Source of the DNA: Entophlyctis helioformis
Lineage: Eukaryota > Chytridiomycota > Chytridiomycetes > Chytridiales > Chytriomycetaceae
Direction: 5' to 3'
Length of the DNA stretch: 21,212 nucleotides
NCBI GenBank assembly: GCA_025526915.1
Contig: JAHLKH010000314.1
Coordinates: forward strand, 1-21,212
Of the stretch, positions 1 to 8,412 are shown in pieces. Positions within the stretch are counted from its first letter, which is position 1. Each line of letters starts with the position of its first letter. A program made the position numbers and the translations under genes. The notes under the pieces were generated by a model, which made no database searches, was not told the DNA's origin, and saw nothing but the letters and a program-made list of their open reading frames with translations.

Positions 1-725
1 GACGCCCGTCCCGCCCAAAACGACGGGCAACAAGACCGCTTTGACCGTCAACACCAACAAGCCGGCAGCCTGCCACAACCCCAAGCCACAAGGCGTCGAC
101 AGCGCCAAGTCGGTGTCGCCACTCGTGTACCCTGTAAGTCTCGACTGAATGCACTCTTTGCTTGTCACGATGCGGTGCTGACATGGCCATTGTCAACCAG
201 CCGATGACTGCCGGTCAGGTCTTTGACAGGCAGTTCCAGCAACTGCACGAGCACCGCCGTCACCACCTTGCCTGCACGCGTGGTTGCATGCCGATGCCGG
301 TCCTTTGTTCCTCGCCATGCCTTGACACGGCGTGGCAATGGAACGGAGTGGACCGGTTCCAGCGCGTTGTAAGTCACATTGGACTGTGCATTTGAGTGCG
401 TGTCTTGACAGCCAGCCGACTGACACTGACTGCGTGGCTTGCAGTTTGTCAACTTCGACAACCACACGGGACTTTACATGTGCACGCCGTGTGTGTGCAG
501 TTACTGCTGCCCGCACCTGCCAGGTGGTGAGTGTGGATTGGCATGCGGCTGTGTTGTGGTTGGATGCCTGTGCTTGATCATGGACTGACGATCGTGGTGG
601 CTGTTTGATGCGCAGCCATCCCGACTCCCACATTCATGTCGTGGGCCAACTCTGACCGCTGGGCCATGCAGTGGGTCGGCACCACATACAAGATGGTGCC
701 TGCCACTCTCTGGCGTCCATGCTGA
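1..725 (+). CDS. proline-rich/cysteine-containing protein, copy A (3' part)
   Basis: This is the C-terminal 163 residues of an unrecognised protein; the 5' part lies off the left edge. Exons are 2-133 (frame continues from outside), 201-368, 445-526 and 616-725, ending in TGA. Introns start GTAAGT, GTAAGT and GTGAGT and end in CAG, and all phases join without a stop. The first 44 residues are a Pro/Lys/Thr/Asn-rich low-complexity tail. The rest looks folded: a segment rich in Trp, His and Cys, then CTPCVCSYCCPHLPG, then a Trp-rich C-terminus ending in Cys (WRPC). The six cysteines packed into CTPCVCSYCC could bind metal or form disulfides; that is inference. The intact frame here, compared with copy B at 6741-8140, suggests copy A is the undamaged version. 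Function unknown. Confidence 0.72.
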
Positions 726-765
726 GCGGCTCTTCCTTGTCTTCTTCTTCTCGATTGTTTCCTAT

Positions 766-771
766 AATAGA
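766..771 (+). promoter_or_regulatory. possible poly(A) signal AATAGA, copy A
   Basis: AATAGA, a one-base variant of AATAAA, lies about 40 nt after the stop codon of the copy A gene. The same hexamer is at the same place in copy B (8181-8186), but this may simply reflect the duplication. It also overlaps the start of a small open reading frame, so the role is uncertain. Confidence 0.3.
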
Positions 772-947
772 TGTCAATCCAACAAGCCGATGAAGCATTC
801 ATTGCATCGTGGTCCAGAGACTGCTGCATGGCTGCGGCTGCTCGCAAGGCGGCGCTGTCCATCATCGCCGTCGCTGCCATCGTGGCTGGATGCCGCGTCG
901 AGACAGTCGCCAACGGCTTTCGCCAATCTGCTGGGATCCCTCAGTAG
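771..947 (+). CDS. candidate small ORF with a hydrophobic segment (58 aa)
   Basis: An ATG 45 nt after the stop of the copy A gene opens a 58-codon frame ending in TAG. Residues about 27-41 (ALSIIAVAAIVAGC) would form one short membrane segment. The first 42 residues recur in copy B from 8186; the two DNA differences there are one silent change and one Ala/Thr change. In copy B the frame then leaves the duplicated segment and runs on antisense to the heme lyase gene. It may be only 3'-flank sequence preserved by recent duplication or conversion. There is no recognised family and no intron evidence. A TATA-like string (CCTATAATAG) sits directly before the ATG. Confidence 0.2.
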   Translation: MSIQQADEAFIASWSRDCCMAAAARKAALSIIAVAAIVAGCRVETVANGFRQSAGIPQ

Positions 948-1385
948 CCAATGACGGATATCAAGACTGTCCTCGTTCAGGCATCCATCAGCTCTCGCAG
1001 CAGCCTTGTGGATGCAGTCTTTGTTCTATGCTCATGAGTGCTTTGCTCCAAGTGCTCGCATAACACGTCCCGCCAGCCATGGCAATGATCCAACTGGGTC
1101 GCTTCTTAACAGCGCGCCGTTTGTGTGCCTTGAGCTCATGCCAGATCGCCCAAAGTGACGCTTGCAGCAAGTCCACTCAGCCCACCATGGACAGTCCGTC
1201 AGCCTCGAGTCTCTGCATTGTGTGCTTCTGCCAAGGGCCAGTTCCCACGCCAGCCACACTGTGCACCGTGGCATGCCGTGTCGTTTGATGCCGCAAGTTC
1301 CCACGCGTCTCAGTGGCTCTTGTTGGACAATCGCGTCGAGTGGATCTTGTCCTCACATCCACAAAGCAAGCAAGCGGCTGTGACG
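948..1385. other. intergenic, no supportable gene
   Basis: No reading frame on either strand has protein-like composition or splice-linked neighbours. The frame of the downstream ankyrin gene is open upstream to 1155, but the extra residues look like random translation. Confidence 0.6.
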
Positions 1386-2853
1386 ATGCAGACGGCAGGC
1401 AACGCAGACACAGCAACAGCAGCAGCCAGTGACGAGCATGTGTGCCGTCTGCAGAGACAGCCTCAGAGCACAGTCGAGCAGCCGGCCGTGGTCGAGCAGG
1501 ATGTTGGAGCGAGTGGCAGCCAGGCAGGAGAGCCAGGACAGCCGCCAGCCAAGCGACTCAAGACGGCAGCAACAGCAGCAGCAGCGGCCGCACAGCCATG
1601 TGTGCCTCGCTATGTGGTGCCGCCAGCCACCGGCGACCTTGCGTATGGCAGCAGCCACTGAGACGGCAAGCCCGCCGAGATCCACGCCATTATCCTCAAG
1701 CACGCCGGCCCGCTCACGCTCTTCGTCAACGGACTGCTCGGCGACACGGACTCACTCGACGAAGCGACCAGGCTGCAGCTGCGGATCGAAGCGTTCAAGA
1801 TGGACTGGCAGGGCGATCTGGCACTGCTGCCTGACGTTGAGCTGGCGGCCGACAACGGACTGCTGCTCGCACACTCTCGCTCCATGTACGATCGTCTGTG
1901 CCAGCGCTTTCCTCAGCACACCAACACCATCTATGCGGGCTCAGACGCACGCAAGTATAACATCAAGGAAGAGTACAATTACAACGACTTGGACAGCCGC
2001 CAGCTGATTCTCATTCCCATGCGGCACGGCTGGTTCGACCTGGTCGACTTTTCGTATCCAATCACACTCGCTCGAATGGCCATCTCCTTTGGATTCCGCG
2101 ATCTGCTCGAGCATCTCGACCGCAACTTTGAGACGCTCAAAGACTGGATTGCCAAGAACAAGGTGACAAGAGGTTACTGGTTCCACGCCGTTGATCAAGC
2201 GGCGCGCGAAGGACATCTCGATGTTTTGCAGTACCTGTTTTGAGGCGAATGTGGTTGGATGCACGACTTATGCTATGGACTGGGCGGCTCAAACCGGAGA
2301 GCTGCATGTCGTCAAGTGGCTGCACGAGAACAGGACGGAAGGATGCACAGAACAAGCGATGGACTGGGCGGCTACCAACGGTCATCTGCATGTCGTCAAG
2401 TGGCTTCACGAGAACAGGACGGAAGGGTGCACGACCGATGCCATGGACTATGCAGCGACGTATGGCCACCTTGATGTCGTCCAGTGGCTGCGCGAGACTC
2501 GCGGCGACAAGTGCACGACGGACGCACTCGATGCCGCCATCTACCTTGGATACTTGAACATTGTCAAGTACATGCACTCCAAGGGCAGCCGCGCATCAAA
2601 CGACGTCATTGATTGCTTGTCCAGGAATGGCAACGTCGATATGCTGAAGTGCTTGATGGATCAGGGATACGACTTTGAAGCCAAGACACTCGACAGTGCC
2701 AAGAATGTCGCCACCGCCAATATTCTGCTTGGCCGCATCGCGCTGGAACGGGCACAGGCGCTGCTCGCGGAAGCCAGCCGAGGCAAGACGAGAAAGATCA
2801 CCATCAAGCGACTCGAGGCGACCATCAAGAATCTGCAAGCGTCAAGCAAGTGA
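1386..2853 (+). pseudogene. ankyrin-repeat protein gene with a stop and a frameshift
   Basis: It encodes a protein of about 490 residues if read through its two breaks. The start chosen is ATG 1386. It opens an Ala/Gln/Pro-rich N-terminus with the basic patch PPAKRLK, a possible nuclear signal, followed by an Ala run. The frame meets TGA at 1659-1661 and then continues in the same frame into PAEIHAIILKHAGPLTLFVNG, an F-box-like opening, and a helical domain. At 2238-2241 a run of four T shifts the frame; removing one T joins DVLQYLF to EANVVGCTTYAMDWAA and carries on to TAA 2853. The ankyrin units are about 28 residues (HLHVVKWLHENRTEGC type), then a diverged C-terminal cap rich in Lys/Arg. 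Such ankyrin proteins form large lineage-specific families and usually bind other proteins. The stop is one base from TGG (Trp). It is either a recent pseudogene or an intact gene with two assembly errors. Confidence 0.8.
2302..2434 (+). repeat. near-identical ankyrin repeat units, 84-nt period
   Basis: The DNA beginning CTGCATGTCGTCAAGTGGCT at 2302 recurs at 2386 with only a few changes over about 47 nt, and a more diverged unit follows. The spacing of 84 nt equals one 28-residue ankyrin repeat. Near-identity at silent positions points to recent unit duplication or conversion inside the gene. Confidence 0.85.
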
Positions 2854-3043
2854 TGGATGGATGTCCAAGACTTTGCATTGGAATGAAGGCGTGATGGCCA
2901 TGACCATTCCCAGACAGTCGATTGTGCATCGGAGAGTTGGACAGACGGCAGCCAGGACGTTTGCGAGGGCAGCGACGCAGCCAAAGTGCAGGTCACGTGA
3001 CCTTGCGAGCAACACAAAAAGTGGCGAGCAGTGCCAAACAGGC

Positions 3044-3047
3044 AAAA
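3044..3047 (-). terminator. RNA polymerase III terminator of tRNA-Gly
   Basis: On the minus strand TTTT begins 5 nt after the discriminator base of the tRNA. A second T run (TTTTT, 3016-3020) lies further downstream as a possible backup. Confidence 0.7.
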
Positions 3048-3051
3048 GGTG

Positions 3052-3122
3052 TGCGCCAGCCCGGAATTGAACCGGGGGCTCATCGATGGCAACGATGAAT
3101 TTTACCACTAAACCACTGGCGC
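3052..3122 (-). tRNA. tRNA-Gly (anticodon GCC)
   Basis: The reverse complement starts GCGCCAGTGGTTTAGTGG and folds as a 71-nt cloverleaf. The acceptor stem GCGCCAG pairs with CTGGCGC. The anticodon stem CATCG/CGATG encloses loop TTGCCAT, so the anticodon is GCC. The T arm is CCGGTTCAATTCCGG, followed by discriminator A. The internal A box (TGGTTTAGTGG) and B box (GGTTCAATTCC) are intact. The body closely resembles fungal tRNA-Gly(GCC). There is no intron. Confidence 0.97.
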
Positions 3123-3233
3123 TGTCCTCTTTGTGACCGAAAATTGCCCTCACACACCTTGTACAGTGGCTGCATGGCACGATTGTTTCGTGTGGGTTTG
3201 GGGCAAATTGGAATTATCCACATGATTTGGTGC

Positions 3234-3269
3234 TGGGAAACAGAGCGTGCTGTGGGAAACAGAGCGTGC
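3234..3269 (+). repeat. 17-nt direct repeat
   Basis: TGGGAAACAGAGCGTGC occurs at 3234-3250 and again at 3253-3269, separated by 2 nt. It lies just upstream of the ankyrin fragment and may mark a small local duplication. Confidence 0.85.
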
Positions 3270-3346
3270 GGATCGAGAGTGGCGGCACACGGCAGCGAGA
3301 CATTGGTGGGTGCTGCCACTGGACGGCAGGTGGACGGTGCCGTGGC

Positions 3347-3772
3347 ATGCACGCTGTGAAGGGCGGACACATGGCTGCACTCGCAAAGATGCTCGACAAG
3401 CAGACGCTGTTTGTTCAGGATCTGGACAGACACGACGAGTCGGTGCGGCATGGCGGGTCTGTGGTGCATGTGGCGGCTGCACATGGCGCTCTTGGCGTTC
3501 TCGAGGCTCTGAATGAGCACAATGCGAGTGCGACTCCCCTCGCACTGGATGTGGCAGCAGCACGGGGACACCTGGACGTTGTTGTCTGGCTGCACGAGAA
3601 CAGGAGCGAGGGCTGCAGTGCGAACGTGTTTGACTGGGCTGCGCAGGAGGGCCACGCACGCGTCGTCGAGTGGCTGCACAGCAAGCGCAACGAGGGATCG
3701 TTGCGGGTTGTGGTTGAGCCAGCCAGGATGGATGGCATTGAGCGGCTGCTGGCGACGGCATTCACAATGTGA
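3347..3772 (+). CDS. short ankyrin-repeat protein or fragment
   Basis: An uninterrupted frame of 141 residues from ATG 3347 to TGA. The frame stays open back to ATG 3227, but those extra residues are Gly/Arg/Cys-rich and not ankyrin-like, so the later start is preferred. Ankyrin units are visible: GGSVVHVAAAHGALGVLEAL, LALDVAAARGHLDVVVWL, and VFDWAAQEGHARVVEWLHSK, with the linker HENRSEGC matching the family of the broken gene at 1386-2853. It lacks the N-terminal Ala-rich and F-box-like region of that gene and ends soon after the last repeat, so it is probably a 3' remnant of a larger ankyrin gene. A short stand-alone gene, or one with an unseen upstream exon, is also possible. Confidence 0.6.
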   Translation: MHAVKGGHMAALAKMLDKQTLFVQDLDRHDESVRHGGSVVHVAAAHGALGVLEALNEHNASATPLALDVAAARGHLDVVVWLHENRSEGCSANVFDWAAQEGHARVVEWLHSKRNEGSLRVVVEPARMDGIERLLATAFTM

Positions 3773-3892
3773 GCACTCTGCTGGCCATCTCGCATTCGTT
3801 GTGCTGCTCGCTTGCAATGCCAATGAAGTGGTCGAGAGAGAAAGCAGTCTATTGAAAACAAGAGTGTTGAAGAGCGGAGAGATCCCACCACC

Positions 3893-4697
3893 TCACTTGG
3901 CAGCCTTCATGGCAGCCTTCTTTGCGCTGCGAGTCTTGCGTGCGTCCTTGTGCGAGACGATCGGTCCAGCCGGGAGCTCAATGGCCGCAAAGAATGCCTT
4001 GCTGCTGGGCTTGGCTGGCAGGGGCGGCAGTTCAGCCTGCGTCGTGGTCGTCGCAGAGACATCAGATGCAGCCTTGGCATCTGCTGCAGCCAGAGCAGCA
4101 TCTGCCAGAGCACAGATCCATCGCGATCCATGCACGAGTCAGTCGCGCCATTGACCAACAATGCATGATGCACAGCATGCCAGCCAGGGACACCAACAGC
4201 GTCGCATACCTCTTGCTCGGCGACTGTAGATGCATCCACAGAAGCCATAGACGGGCCAGTAGCCACATCTGTTTGCATGGTGGAATGCCAGGACGGCCAG
4301 GCGGAGTGTGAGTTGACTGGCGACCATCACATGAGACACAGTGAGGCAGCACGATCAGATGCAGCTTACTGTGGGAACGGGCAGAGGAGAGACTCGCTGT
4401 CGATCTCGTCGTCGTCCTTTGTGGTCGTCGTGGTGGTGGAGGCCTCGAGTTCAGCGATTGTTGCCGTTGGATCGGCGACGACAACAGCGACAGGTGGCTT
4501 CTTCTCTCTGAGAACGACGGCATTTCGGATGGCTTTCGATGGTTGGCTGCGATGGCTGTTGAGACACAGAAAGACACGATGGGAAAGGCAGGAAAGCAGA
4601 CAGACAGACAGACAGAAGGAGAGAGCAGTGTCAGTGGACAGATTGTCACGGCGCAAGGTGCCCATGCGGCGTCAGTCTGTCTGCAACAGAGGACGCA

Positions 4698-4734
<37 letters not shown>

Positions 4735-5254
4735 AACCGCGTCGCTGGACTTGCTGGCCCATGCAGACTGGCTGCGACAAAGTGAAGAATGACAAAGAAG
4801 CAAGCAAGGCATGCAGACACGCAGACAGACACGCTCTGCAATCGACTCACGCTGGCCGGATGGGAATGTAAGGGACGGTCACTCCAGCCGCCTTTGGCGT
4901 GCTTGGCAGCTGGGCGATGGAAGCTTGCTGGACCGCTGCTGGGGCTTTCACCCAACGGTAGATGCGAGGCGAGTTGCCTGCGATTGCGCGGCAATGGCAA
5001 GCAGGTCAGTGGATCAGCGGATGCGCAGAGCAATCAGAGACAATGCAACCGTCGCGAGCATGTGGAGCATGAGAGAGGCAAGCCGCACAGAAGGCAGACG
5101 GCACGCACAAGGTCACAGACACAAAGGAAGCATGCATGCAATACGAGCAGGTCAGGAAGACGACATGGCAGAGGAGCGTACCCTGCGTGTTGATGTGGCC
5201 CAGCATCGCCACTTCCGCGAATGTGCGTGTCTTGGTGTTGACAGTCGAGAACAT
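3893..5254 (-). CDS. unrecognised five-exon protein, about 214 aa
   Basis: The splice model on the minus strand is 5254-5182, 4977-4851, 4546-4370, 4268-4210, 4101-3893. All phases join and the total is 645 nt. Donors are GTACGC, GTGAGT, GTAAGC, GTATGC; acceptors are CAG. Start ATG 5254 follows an A/C-rich leader. The N-terminal half looks globular (NSPRIYRWVKAPAAVQQ; AAGVTVPYIPIRPA). The middle is acidic and Thr-rich (TTTTTTKDDDEIDSES), then Ala-rich, and the tail is strongly basic (KDARKTRSAKKAAMKAAK). I do not recognise the family. The first three exons are convincing. Exon four is less so: its adjacent frame (ATGPSMASVDASTVAEQE) matches the flanking composition better than the spliced frame, so there may be an indel or a different boundary. 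The basic tail could suit a nucleic-acid-associated or ribosomal protein, which is only a guess. Confidence 0.6.
4597..4616 (+). repeat. (CAGA)5 microsatellite
   Basis: Five perfect CAGA units inside the intron between exons 2 and 3 of the minus-strand gene at 3893-5254. Confidence 0.95.
4699..4734 (+). repeat. (GCCA)9 microsatellite
   Basis: Nine perfect GCCA units in the same intron as the CAGA run. Shorter or degenerate versions of this tetranucleotide recur in other non-coding parts of the window. Confidence 0.95.
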
Positions 5255-6740
5255 CTTGAGTTTGATCAAAGTTGGGGAATGCGGAAAGATGTGTGGAATG
5301 CTGCTGCTGTTATGCTGCTCGTGTGTGCGTCGTGTCGCTTGCCGTGAATGGCCGCTTGCTGGTGGAACAGCCGCAGCTGTGTGGATCTGTGCGTGCCTGT
5401 GGATGCAGTCGACAGATACAAAACAAACGAGGAAAGTGGCTGCGTGTCCATGAGAGCGAGCAAGTGCCGCAGCCAGCTGTTCCCAGGTGCATTGACCGCA
5501 TCGGTTGGTGTTGGAGAAGAGCAGCGACGATGCAGTGCCTGGATGCGGTCGTGGTGGCTCATGCGAGCTGCATCGCACATCAGACGAATGCCGAGCACGG
5601 CATGTGCGAGCTGGTTGTCACGCACCAATGGATTCGTGCAATGGGCGGACAGCCTTGAAGGCTGGCGAGTTGGCTCAGCTGGAGGCAGGCAGCGAGACAC
5701 GAACGAGCAGCGATCAACACGCGCACCACGATCAGCCAAACGAGTCACGCCAGCCACGCCGCAATGGATGCCGCTCGCTTGTGCAAGGAGCAGTCGGTCG
5801 GCTGGCTGTGGACAACGAGCGGCTTTCAGGCTGCTGGAGAGGCAAGAGCGGCTGGTGTCGTGGTTGGATCAGGCGGCGGTGTGTGGTTGGTGGACGGCGT
5901 GGGCAGGGGCGGCTGGTGAGACACGACAGTCGATGCTGCGCAGGGACAGCGACACTGAGTGCCGGTGATGTGGCGATGGTGATGCGGACAGACGGTGGAT
6001 CTCGCGATCATCAACACGCGAGGCACGCGTTGCTCGCACAGCAGCATGCCGAGGGACGAGAACGAGGCGGCAATGCCACATGAGGGAATGGACGCGTGGC
6101 TGGCAGATGCAGAGATGCGGGACAGCGAGCAGCGAGGCATGCATGGGCAATGCCGTGCTGGGCGAGGGGCGATTGATGATGCCGCATGATGCACGCTGTG
6201 TGGCAGCCTGCCTTGGCCGTCTTGTGTTTCTGGCGTGTGCCTGCTGCATCGCCCTGCTGTCCATCGTCACAGCCATCGCCTCAACTGCAGGAAGACAGGC
6301 TCATTGGACCACCAGACTGCCGACGCCATTCACTCGCATTGCCCATTTGCATTGCTGTTTGTGCTCTGTGCCGTCATTTCAGGTCGCATTTCCAGACACA
6401 CCAATCGCCATCGCAATTCGCGACATTCTGCCAGCATCGCGTCTGGCTCCCTGTCTTTCCGCCATATCCGGCACGAATCAAGACTCGAGATATACTCACA
6501 AGCAATACAACATGTCCTCTACCAACGCTTCCTCGTCCACTGTCGCTGCCAGGCAAGTCTCAGTGTCATCCGTGCTGCGTGTCGCACTCTGCCTTGCTGC
6601 TGCTCTCTCGACTGCCGCATCGCATGATCTGATGGGTTATGCCGACTGCCCGCTGTCTGCTGTGCTTCTCTATCGCCTTTCTCGCTCTGCTTTCCCATGC
6701 AGCTCGTCGGCCACACACGCCACAACGCCACGACCACACG
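5255..6740. other. long stretch with no supportable gene
   Basis: Open frames exist on both strands (for example plus 5505-6083 and minus 5869-6276) but their translations are Arg/His/Ser/Cys-rich and resemble out-of-frame translation of GC-rich DNA. The part next to 5254 presumably contains the leader and promoter of the minus-strand gene, and the part next to 6741 those of copy B. ATG 6512 opens MSSTNASSSTVAA, compositionally like the first exon of copy B, and is followed by GCAAGT. Its phase does not join any later exon, so it is not called. Confidence 0.5.
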
Positions 6741-8140
6741 ATGGCCAACTCGACTGTCGCATCGCCTGTAAGTGTCGCATGCTTCCACACGGCATGCTGG
6801 ATCGTCCTCGGGCTGCTCGCATGGCATGCCTGCCGCCTTGCTATCTTGCCGTCTTGCCGTCCTTTTATCGCATCCCATCGCTCGCTCTGTCCTCCCCCGT
6901 CCCCAGCACGCTGCCTCGCATGCTTTGTCTTCCATTACGATCCGCATTCGCCGCACATCGCGTCTTGGGACATCCACTCGTCTGTCTGTTTGTTTGCCAT
7001 GTGGATCTGATTGGGCGACTTTGAGTTGCTGCGCTGTCTGGCTGGCTGGCTGGCTGAGTGGATGTCCCCAGACTGCGGCCACTCTCTCATGCGGCTGCCT
7101 TGACTGTCTGGCTGACCATCCCGTCCACATTCCCTCTCATATCACGCATCAGACCAACACCACGGTCGCCCAGCCCGACTCGGCTCCGTCCACCGCACCG
7201 GCCGTCGCTCCCGCCGCGTCGCCGACCGTTTGGAACTTTGCTGCCCCCGAGTTCGAGCCGGTCGTTCCCTTCAAGTGGAACGTTCGGGCCCCGGAGTTCA
7301 TTCCGGAAGGCGCGACCACCACCGACGCGGACTATAAGCCGCCCGTCCCGGCCAAGACCGCCAACAACAAGGCCGCGTCGAATGTCAGCCCTGGCAAGCC
7401 GCCCGCTGCCGCCAAGACGCCCGTCCCGCCCAAGGCGTCGGCCAACAAGACAAACTTGACCGTCGACACTGGCAAGCCGGCAACCGGCCCTCGCCCCAAG
7501 CCACCAGGCATCGACAGCGCCAAGGCAGTCACGCCTCTTCTCTATCCCTGTAAGTCTCGACTGAATGCACTCTTTGCTTGTCACGATGCGGTGCTGACAT
7601 GGCCATGGTCAACCAGCCGATGACTGCCGGCCAGGTCTTTGACAGGCAGTTCCAGCACTGCACGAGCACCGCCGTCACCACCTTGCCTGCACGCGTGGTT
7701 GCATGCCGATGCCGGTCCTTTGTTCCTCGCCATGCCTTGACACGGCGTGGCAATGGAATGGAGTGGACCGTTTCCAACGAGTTGTAAGTCGCATTGACTG
7801 TGCATTTGAGTGCGTGTCTTGACAGCAAGCTGACTGACACTGACTGCGTGGCTTGCAGTTTGTCAACTTCGACAACCACACTGGCCTCTTTATGTGCACG
7901 CCGTGTGTGTGCAGTTACTGCTGCCCGCACCTGCCAGGCGGTGAGTGCTCATGGACATGCGGCTGTGTGGTGGTTGGATGCCTGGTGCTTGATCATGGAC
8001 TGACGATCGTGGTGGCTGTTTGATGCGCAGCCATTCCGACTCCCACATTCATGTCGTGGGCCAACTCTGACCGCTGGGCCATGCAGTGGGTCGGCACCAC
8101 ATACAAGATGGTGCCTGCCACTCTCTGGCGTCCATGCTGA
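6741..8140 (+). CDS. proline-rich protein with two PAM2-like motifs, copy B
   Basis: Complete paralogue of the gene at 1-725. Exons are 6741-6767, 7153-7549, 7650-7783, 7859-7940, 8031-8140 (750 nt, 249 aa). Exon 1 encodes only MANSTVASP before a perfect GTAAGT; exon 2 continues in phase. Residues 36-45 (WNFAAPEFEP) and 51-60 (WNVRAPEFIP) resemble the PAM2 peptide that binds the MLLE domain of poly(A)-binding protein. A Pro/Lys/Ala-rich linker and the cysteine motif CTPCVCSYCCPHLPG follow. Compared with copy A, exon 2 ends with one extra base and exon 3 lacks one A. With the acceptor used in copy A (AG 7615-7616) the frame hits TGA 7640-7642. An alternative acceptor (AG 7648-7649) skips the shifted part and restores the frame, losing about 16 residues. 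So this copy is either functional with a shifted splice site, damaged, or contains assembly errors. The role in mRNA metabolism is inferred from the PAM2-like motifs only. Confidence 0.65.
7038..7056 (+). repeat. short CTGG repeat in intron 1 of copy B
   Basis: Four CTGG units plus a partial unit, the complement of the CCAG/GCCA repeat seen elsewhere in the window. Confidence 0.9.
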
Positions 8141-8310
8141 GCGGCTCTTCCTTGTCTTCTTCTTCTCGATTGTTTCCTATAATAGATGTCAATCCAACAA
8201 GCCGATGAAGCATTCATTGCATCGTGGTCAAGAGACTGCTGCATGGCTGCGGCTGCTCGCAAGACGGCGCTGTCCATCATCGCCGTCGCTGCCATCGTGG
8301 CTGGATGCCG
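7416..8310. repeat. segmental duplication, copy B (partner 1-895)
   Basis: Same segment as 1-895, offset 7415. The right boundary falls at the same base of the 3' flank (after GGCTGGATGCCG) in both copies. The 5' part of the gene (6741-7415) probably also belongs to the duplication, but its partner lies outside the window. Confidence 0.95.
8181..8186 (+). promoter_or_regulatory. possible poly(A) signal AATAGA, copy B
   Basis: AATAGA about 40 nt after the copy B stop codon, identical in position to copy A. The support is weak because both copies share the whole flank. Confidence 0.3.
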
Positions 8311-8412
8311 TGTCCATGCTGTCCTTCATCCCAAAACGGCTGCATTACTTGGTCGATATAGTCGCCGACTGCCGCAAAGAATACGCCACTCCAGGCGTTC
8401 ATTACCACATGC

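Larger units (their letters stand above)
1..895. repeat. segmental duplication, copy A (partner 7416-8310)
   Basis: The whole stretch aligns to 7416-8310 at a constant offset of 7415 at both ends; the internal one-base indels cancel out. It holds the 3' part of a gene plus about 170 nt of 3' flank. Similarity stops abruptly after position 895. The left limit lies outside the window. Divergence is uneven: about 32 substitutions in the first 132 nt, 1 in the 67-nt intron that follows, and 2 in the last 170 nt (hand counts). Confidence 0.95.

Noticed and set aside
1659..1661. TGA read as tryptophan (altered genetic code)
   Set aside because: TGG encodes Trp throughout and TGA is the natural stop of SET1 and of both duplicated genes.
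4062..5033. 323-codon minus-strand open frame
   Set aside because: It runs through introns and microsatellites of the five-exon gene in the wrong frame and is Ser/Pro/Leu/Cys-rich noise.
5505..6083. 192-codon plus-strand frame and overlapping minus-strand frames
   Set aside because: Arg/Gly/Cys/His-rich translation, no recognisable domain and no splice partners.
6512..6553. ATG opening MSSTNASSSTVAA followed by GCAAGT, a possible alternative first exon of copy B
   Set aside because: Its phase does not join exon 2 at 7153, whereas the exon at 6741-6767 joins perfectly.
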